A stretch of DNA of 10,595 bases from Pseudomonadota bacterium. GTDB lineage: Bacteria > Pseudomonadota > Alphaproteobacteria > Caulobacterales > Caulobacteraceae. Position numbers and translations under genes: made by a program. Below, piece after piece: positions 6,715 through 10,595 of this stretch. The stretch lies in NCBI GenBank assembly GCA_023412655.1, contig JAEYNH010000232.1:1-10595 (forward strand). The letters are read 5' to 3'. The notes under the pieces were generated by a model, which had not been told where the DNA came from, ran no database searches, and was given only the letters and a program-made list of their open reading frames with translations. The first letter of the stretch is position 1; each line of letters opens with the position of its first letter.

Positions 6715-7965
6715 ATGAACCGCCTTTTCACCTACTTGATCGTGGGCTCGATGATCCTGGGCGTCGTCGCCGGCTGGGCCATCAACGTCACGATGACGCC
6801 CGAGGGCGCAGCCGGCGTCGCCGATAATCTTTCGATCATCACCGACATCTTCCTGCGCCTGATCAAGATGATCATCGCGCCCCTGGTCTTCTCGACCCTG
6901 GTGGTCGGCATCGCCCACATGGGCGACGCGTCCGAAGTCGGCCGGGTCGGCGTCAAGACCATGGGCTGGTTCATCGTCGCCTCGGTCTTCTCGCTGCTGC
7001 TGGGCCTCGTCATGGTTCACATCCTGCGTCCGGGCGCCGGCATGAACCTGTCCCCGGCCGACGTGGCCAGCGCCGGGACCGCGGTGGACATGTCCAAGTT
7101 CACCCTCCGTGAATTCGTCACCCACCTGGTGCCCTCGTCGATCTTCGACGCCATGGCCCGCAACGAGATCCTGCAGATCGTGGTCTTCTCGGTGTTCGTC
7201 GGCGTCGCCGTCGCCGCCATCGACGACCGCGCGCCCCAGGTGCTGGCCCTGGTGGAACAGGTCGCCCAGATCATGCTGAAGGTCACCGGCTACGTCATGA
7301 AGACGGCGCCCTTCGCCATCTTCGCCGCCCTGGCCTCGTCCATCGCCACCCGCGGCATCGAGGTGATCTTCACCTACGCCAAGTTCGTCGGCGGCTTCTA
7401 CGTGTCCCTGGGCATCCTCTGGGCCCTGCTGATCCTGGCCGGGGTGATCATCGTCGGCCCGCGCATGCTGAAGCTGATCGGCCAGATCCGCGCCCCCACC
7501 CTGCTGGCCTTCTCCACCGCCTCCTCGGAAGCCGCCTATCCGCGGACCCTGGAGGAGCTGCAGAAGTGGGGCGTCAGCCGCAAGGTGGCCTCCTTCGTCC
7601 TGCCGCTGGGCTATTCGTTCAACCTCGACGGCTCGATGATGTACTGCACCTTCGCGACGCTGTTCATCGCGCAGGTCTACGGCATCGACCTCTCCATCGG
7701 GCAGCAGATCACCATGCTGGCCCTGCTGATGGTCACGTCCAAGGGCATGGCCGGGGTGCCCCGGGCCTCCCTGGTGGTCATCGCCGCCACCCTCACCTAC
7801 TTCGACCTGCCCGAGGCCGGCATCGCCCTGATCCTGGCCGTCGACCACCTCCTCGACATGGGCCGCTCGGCCACCAACGTCGTCGGCAACTCCGTCGCCA
7901 GCGCCGTGGTCGCCAAGTGGGAGAACCAGATCGAGGAACCGGCGGCCGAACCCAAGACCGCCTGA
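6715..7965 (+). CDS. dicarboxylate/amino acid:cation symporter (DAACS, GltP/DctA type)
   Basis: Inner-membrane secondary transporter of 416 aa that imports glutamate/aspartate or C4-dicarboxylates with cations. It has the whole DAACS fold: N-terminal helices from residue 4; hairpin HP1 with the serine-rich STASSEAAYP (267-276); the TM7 sodium-site motif NLDGS (303-307, equivalent to NMDGT); HP2 with SKGMAGVPRAS (342-352); and TM8 with AVDHLLDMGRSATNVVGN (375-392). In TM8, Asp377, Asp381, Arg384 and Asn388 align with the substrate and cation residues D390, D394, R397 and N401 of archaeal GltPh. The Arg supports a dicarboxylate or acidic amino acid substrate. Asn392 takes the place of the GltPh sodium ligand D405, as I recall also for E. 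coli DctA. The gene is single, divergent from amn across about 115 bp, and followed by a hairpin at 7985. Confidence 0.92.
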   Translation: MNRLFTYLIVGSMILGVVAGWAINVTMTPEGAAGVADNLSIITDIFLRLIKMIIAPLVFSTLVVGIAHMGDASEVGRVGVKTMGWFIVASVFSLLLGLVMVHILRPGAGMNLSPADVASAGTAVDMSKFTLREFVTHLVPSSIFDAMARNEILQIVVFSVFVGVAVAAIDDRAPQVLALVEQVAQIMLKVTGYVMKTAPFAIFAALASSIATRGIEVIFTYAKFVGGFYVSLGILWALLILAGVIIVGPRMLKLIGQIRAPTLLAFSTASSEAAYPRTLEELQKWGVSRKVASFVLPLGYSFNLDGSMMYCTFATLFIAQVYGIDLSIGQQITMLALLMVTSKGMAGVPRASLVVIAATLTYFDLPEAGIALILAVDHLLDMGRSATNVVGNSVASAVVAKWENQIEEPAAEPKTA

Positions 7966-7984
7966 CCACAACCGGCTGATCGGA

Positions 7985-8013
7985 CGGGGCCTTCGCCGCG
8001 CGCGGAGGCCCCG
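7985..8013 (+). terminator. GC-rich hairpin after the symporter gene
   Basis: CGGGGCCT (7985-7992) and AGGCCCCG (8006-8013) form a perfect 8-bp stem around a 13-nt GC-rich loop that could fold further. It begins 20 nt after the stop codon, the usual terminator position. No T-tract follows, so it may instead act as a 3'-end stabiliser or need Rho. Confidence 0.5.
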
Positions 8014-8033
8014 CTCCGCCGCCCACAAAAGCC

Positions 8034-8058
8034 GCCGTTAACCTCACCGCTTAACGGC
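8034..8058. repeat. perfect palindrome GCCGTTAA-N9-TTAACGGC
   Basis: The two 8-bp arms are exact reverse complements separated by 9 nt, ending 41 nt before the GTG of the GGDEF-EAL gene. It looks like an operator for a dimeric regulator. The internal TTAA pair resembles a CtrA box but has N9 instead of N7 spacing. It could also form a hairpin and act with the stem at 7985-8013. The repeat is seen; its function is inferred. Confidence 0.45.
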
Positions 8059-8099
8059 CCGTTCGCCTCGTTGCGCCCAAGGTCGCGCCTTCGCCCAAG

Positions 8100-9506
8100 G
8101 TGAGGCCGAGCGCCAGGTCCGTGTCCGACAAGCTGAACACCCATGCGGAGCTCGCCGCGCGCGTCGCTGCGCTGGAGGCCGAGCGCGCGCTGACGCTGCG
8201 GCTGGCGCAGACCGATTCCCTCACCGGCCTGCTCAACCGCGGCGCCTTCACCACCCTGCTCTGCGAACGCCTCGAGGCGGCCCGGGAAACCGGCGAGCCG
8301 GTGGCCCTGTTCGTGGTCGACCTCGACCGCTTCAAGTCCCTGAACGACAACCTCGGCCACCACGCCGGCGACCTGCTGCTGGCCGAGCTCGGCGCCCGGC
8401 TGACGGCCGACTGCGCCCCCGGCGAGATCGCCGCCCGCCTCGGCGGCGACGAGTTCGCGGTGATCTCCGACGCCCGGGACGTGGCCCGCCGGGCCCAGCG
8501 GCTGGTGAACGTCGTCTCCCAGCCCCAGGTGATCTACGGCCGCCAGGTCTCCCCGGGCGCCTCGGTGGGGGTGGCGGTGTTCCCGGACGACGCCCCGGAC
8601 GCCTCGGACCTTCAGCGCTTCGCCGACATGGCCCTCTACCGGGTGAAGACCGGCGGCGGGCGCCGCTACAGCATCTTCGACGCCGACCTGCGGGCCGAGA
8701 CCGAGCGGCGCCGCACCCTCGAGGACGAGCTGCGCCGGGCCATACCCGCCGGCGAGATCGAGCCCTGGTACCAGCCGGTGGTGGATTCCACGACCGCCCG
8801 GGTGGTGGGCGTCGAGGTCCTCGCCCGCTGGAACCATCCCGAGCAGGGCATGCTGGCCCCCGCCGCCTTCGTGCCCATGGCCGAGGAGCTGGGCCTGATC
8901 CGGGCCATCGACGAGGCGGTGTTCGACGCCGCCTGCCAGCGCGCCGCCCCCTGGGTGGCCGAGGGCCTCATCGAGCTGGTGTCCTGCAACGTCAGCCCCC
9001 GCGACCTGCTCGACCCCGGCTTCTCCCGCAAGCTGATCGGCCGCCTGGCCCAGACCGACCTGCCGGCCACCGCCCTCACCGTCGAGATCACCGAGACCTT
9101 CCTGCTGCAGGACATGGCCCTGGCCCGCCGCCACATCGAGCGCCTGGCCGCCCGGGGCGTGCGCGTGGCCCTGGACGACTTCGGCACCGGCTACTCCAAC
9201 CTGCGCGCCCTGATGAACCTGCCGATCCAGACGGTGAAGCTGGACCGCTCGCTGATCGCCGACGTCGGCCGCGACGCCCGGGTCTCCAAGCTCGTGGCCT
9301 CCCTGCTGCACGCCGCCCGGGCCCTGGGCGTCTCCATCGTCGCCGAGGGGGTGGAGGACGAGGGCCAGGCCCTGTTCCTGCGCTCCACCGGCTGCGACCG
9401 CATGCAGGGCTACTTCTTCGCCCGGCCCATGGGCGGCGAGGCCATGGACGCCCTGCTGCGCGCCAGCCAGGCCCAGCCCGCCCCCCGCCGCGCGGCGGCG
9501 CGCTAG
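8100..9506 (+). CDS. GGDEF-EAL domain protein (c-di-GMP cyclase/phosphodiesterase)
   Basis: Cytosolic 468-aa protein that probably makes and/or degrades the second messenger cyclic di-GMP. A short charged, coiled-coil-like N-terminus (about 8-36) leads straight into the GGDEF domain (about 37-195): TDSLTGLLNR, DLDRFKSLND, GHHAGD and an intact GGDEF at 115-119. The inhibitory I-site (RxxD five residues upstream) is absent, with APGE at 106-109. The EAL domain (about 207-455) has EVL at 239-241, a common active variant of EAL. The expected catalytic residues appear: Asn297, Glu329 (EITE), Asp359-Asp360 (DDFGTGYSN), Lys380 (VKLDRS), Glu416 (AEGVED) and Gln436 (QGYFFARPM). Both activities therefore look possible. 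No sensor domain or membrane segment is present. The GTG at 8100 is used; GTG at 8121 (starting MSDKLN) is equally plausible, and neither has a good SD. A hairpin follows the stop. Confidence 0.91.
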   Translation: MRPSARSVSDKLNTHAELAARVAALEAERALTLRLAQTDSLTGLLNRGAFTTLLCERLEAARETGEPVALFVVDLDRFKSLNDNLGHHAGDLLLAELGARLTADCAPGEIAARLGGDEFAVISDARDVARRAQRLVNVVSQPQVIYGRQVSPGASVGVAVFPDDAPDASDLQRFADMALYRVKTGGGRRYSIFDADLRAETERRRTLEDELRRAIPAGEIEPWYQPVVDSTTARVVGVEVLARWNHPEQGMLAPAAFVPMAEELGLIRAIDEAVFDAACQRAAPWVAEGLIELVSCNVSPRDLLDPGFSRKLIGRLAQTDLPATALTVEITETFLLQDMALARRHIERLAARGVRVALDDFGTGYSNLRALMNLPIQTVKLDRSLIADVGRDARVSKLVASLLHAARALGVSIVAEGVEDEGQALFLRSTGCDRMQGYFFARPMGGEAMDALLRASQAQPAPRRAAAR

Positions 9507-9526
9507 GCTCCCGGCCTTAATGTCGC

Positions 9527-9547
9527 GGGCCGCCCTTGGCGCGGCCC
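9527..9547 (+). terminator. hairpin after the GGDEF-EAL gene
   Basis: GGGCCGC and GCGGCCC form a perfect 7-bp stem with a 7-nt loop, beginning 20 nt past the stop codon. It lacks a downstream T-tract, like the hairpin after the symporter gene. It probably marks the 3' end of this transcript and separates it from htpX. Confidence 0.45.
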
Positions 9548-9552
9548 ATGGA

Positions 9553-9584
9553 CATTCAATCGCCGCGAACGAATCCCCATATTG
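9553..9584 (+). promoter_or_regulatory. weak RpoH-like promoter candidate for htpX
   Basis: CCCCATATTG (9575-9584) resembles the heat-shock sigma-32 -10 element (CCCCATnT), about 40 nt before the htpX ATG. The matching -35 is poor: CATTCAA at 9553-9559 stands where CTTGAA would be expected. htpX is a heat-shock gene in E. coli, so the idea fits, but the match is partial. A GAATC (possible CcrM site) lies at 9571-9575. Confidence 0.25.
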
Positions 9585-9623
9585 GCCGCGGGGACGTCCG
9601 GACTTCGCAGATCCAAAGGGACC

Positions 9624-10595
9624 ATGCGCAACCATCTTCGCACCTTCATGCTCCTGGCCGCGCTCACCGCGCTGTTCGTCGGGGTGGGTTATCTGATCGG
9701 CGGCCCGACCGGCATGGCCATCGCCTTCGTGTTCGCCGCCGGCATGAACCTCGTGAGCTACTGGAACGCCGACAAGATCGTGCTGCGCATGTACCGCGCG
9801 CAGGAGGTCGGCCCCGACCATCCCGAGCCGCTGATCCGCACCTATGTGGCCGACACCCTGGAGCTGGCCGACCGCGCCGGCATGCCCCGGCCCAAGGTCT
9901 ATGTCATCGACCAGGACCAGCCGAACGCCTTCGCCACCGGCCGTGACCCGGCCCACGCCGCCGTCGCCGCCACCCGCGGCCTGCTGGCCATGCTCGACCG
10001 CCGGGAGATCCGCGGCGTCATGGCCCACGAGCTGGCCCATGTGAAGAACCGCGACACCCTCACCATGACCATCACGGCGACCATCGCCGGCGCCATCTCC
10101 GCCCTCGCCAACTTCGCCTTCTTCTTTGGCGGCCGCGACGAGGAGGGCCGGCCCACCGGCATGATCCCGATGATCGTCGTCGCCCTGGTGGCCCCCATGG
10201 CCGCGGCCCTGGTCCAGTTCGCCATCAGCCGCGGCCGCGAGTACGAGGCCGACCGTCACGGCGCCGAGATGTCGGGCGATCCCCAGGCCCTGGCCTCGGC
10301 CCTGCAGAAGATCGAGGCCTATGCCCGGGGCGGCTATGTGAACCCGGACGCCGAGCGCAATCCGGCCACCGCCCACATGTTCATCATCAACCCGCTGGCG
10401 GGCGGCAAGGGCGACAACCTGTTCTCCACCCATCCGGCCACCCACAACCGGGTCGCGGCCCTGATGCAGCTCACCGGCGTCGCCGCCCAGGCCCAGGCGA
10501 GCGGCCAGCCGGCCCGCCCCGCGCCTTCCGCGCCCTCGGCTCCGCGCCGCAGCGCCGGCACCGCGGTGCCGGTCACCCGCAAGAGCCCCTGGGGC
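9624..10595 (+). CDS. htpX: HtpX, membrane-bound zinc metalloprotease (3' end beyond window)
   Basis: Inner-membrane M48B protease that degrades misfolded membrane proteins, overlapping functionally with FtsH in E. coli. 324 codons are present with no stop before the window edge. Two N-terminal membrane helices (about 7-25 and 29-46) are followed by a cytosolic region containing NAFATGRDPAHAAVAATRGLL (101-121 region). The zinc motif is HELAH (135-139), and the third ligand is Glu206 in EYEADRHGAE. Two further hydrophobic segments lie at about 147-168 and 180-200. FSTHPATHNRVAAL (267-280) is the usual late family motif. After it comes an Ala/Pro-rich tail of about 40 residues ending RKSPWG, which resembles the C-termini of alphaproteobacterial HtpX as recalled, so the stop is probably within a few codons. 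The ATG at 9624 has AAAGGG a few nt upstream. Part of this region is also open in another forward frame; that frame is a shadow. Confidence 0.92.
   Translation, partial: MRNHLRTFMLLAALTALFVGVGYLIGGPTGMAIAFVFAAGMNLVSYWNADKIVLRMYRAQEVGPDHPEPLIRTYVADTLELADRAGMPRPKVYVIDQDQPNAFATGRDPAHAAVAATRGLLAMLDRREIRGVMAHELAHVKNRDTLTMTITATIAGAISALANFAFFFGGRDEEGRPTGMIPMIVVALVAPMAAALVQFAISRGREYEADRHGAEMSGDPQALASALQKIEAYARGGYVNPDAERNPATAHMFIINPLAGGKGDNLFSTHPATHNRVAALMQLTGVAAQAQASGQPARPAPSAPSAPRRSAGTAVPVTRKSPWG

Noticed and set aside
6712..8028. 438-codon minus-strand open frame
   Set aside because: Antisense of the symporter gene; Asp/His/Gly/Gln-rich low-complexity translation with no family signature.
8034..8058. 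Canonical CtrA box in the palindrome
   Set aside because: The TTAA half-sites are 9 nt apart, not 7, so it does not fit the CtrA consensus on either strand.
9536..9946. 136-codon plus-strand frame overlapping the htpX start
   Set aside because: It is out of frame with htpX, which shows conserved HtpX sequence from its first residues; this frame gives Arg/His/Pro-rich sequence.
7797..10445. 882-codon open frame on the minus strand, antisense to three genes
   Set aside because: It lies opposite the symporter end, the GGDEF-EAL gene and htpX, all with clear family motifs. Its translation is low-complexity Gly/His/Gln/Ala-rich, as expected for the antisense of C/G-ending codons, and it spans two intergenic hairpins.

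Overview
The window reads as chromosome of a high-GC alphaproteobacterium, most likely from the Caulobacter/Phenylobacterium group. The best evidence is a 58-residue Flp-type pilin whose first 25 residues closely match Caulobacter PilA as I remember it. Strongly C/G-biased third codon positions and a CtrA-box-like site upstream of pilA agree with this. The assignment rests on recalled sequence features, not on a search.

Layout. 1-74: G/C-run hairpin downstream of pilA. 75-251 (-): pilA. 252-472: unusually AT-rich pilA promoter region with a CtrA-like site and short repeats. 473-1951 (-): UMF1/Atg22-like MFS transporter. 1952-2265: non-coding, nothing recognised. 2266-3165 (-) and 3267-4253 (+): a LysR regulator divergent from a zinc-free quinone oxidoreductase-like MDR enzyme, with visibly different codon use from the neighbours. 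4347-5120 (-) and 5149-6600 (-): tyrosine-phosphatase-like protein downstream of AMP nucleosidase, probably one transcript. 6715-7965 (+): dicarboxylate/amino-acid:cation symporter, followed by a hairpin. 8100-9506 (+): cytosolic GGDEF-EAL protein preceded by a perfect 8-bp-arm palindrome. 9624-10595 (+): htpX membrane metalloprotease, running off the window edge near its expected C-terminus.

Function. Most genes look like independent housekeeping or accessory units. Two pairs look functionally linked: LysR with the oxidoreductase (regulator and target), and AMP nucleosidase with the phosphatase (co-transcription). PilA and the c-di-GMP protein both bear on surface behaviour and cell cycle in this group, but nothing here ties them together directly.

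No CRISPR array, insertion sequence, tRNA, rRNA or phage gene was seen. I found no clear candidate for an undescribed multi-gene system. The points most worth checking are the pilA promoter, the palindrome ahead of the GGDEF-EAL gene, the amn-phosphatase pairing, and the possibly acquired LysR/oxidoreductase cassette.
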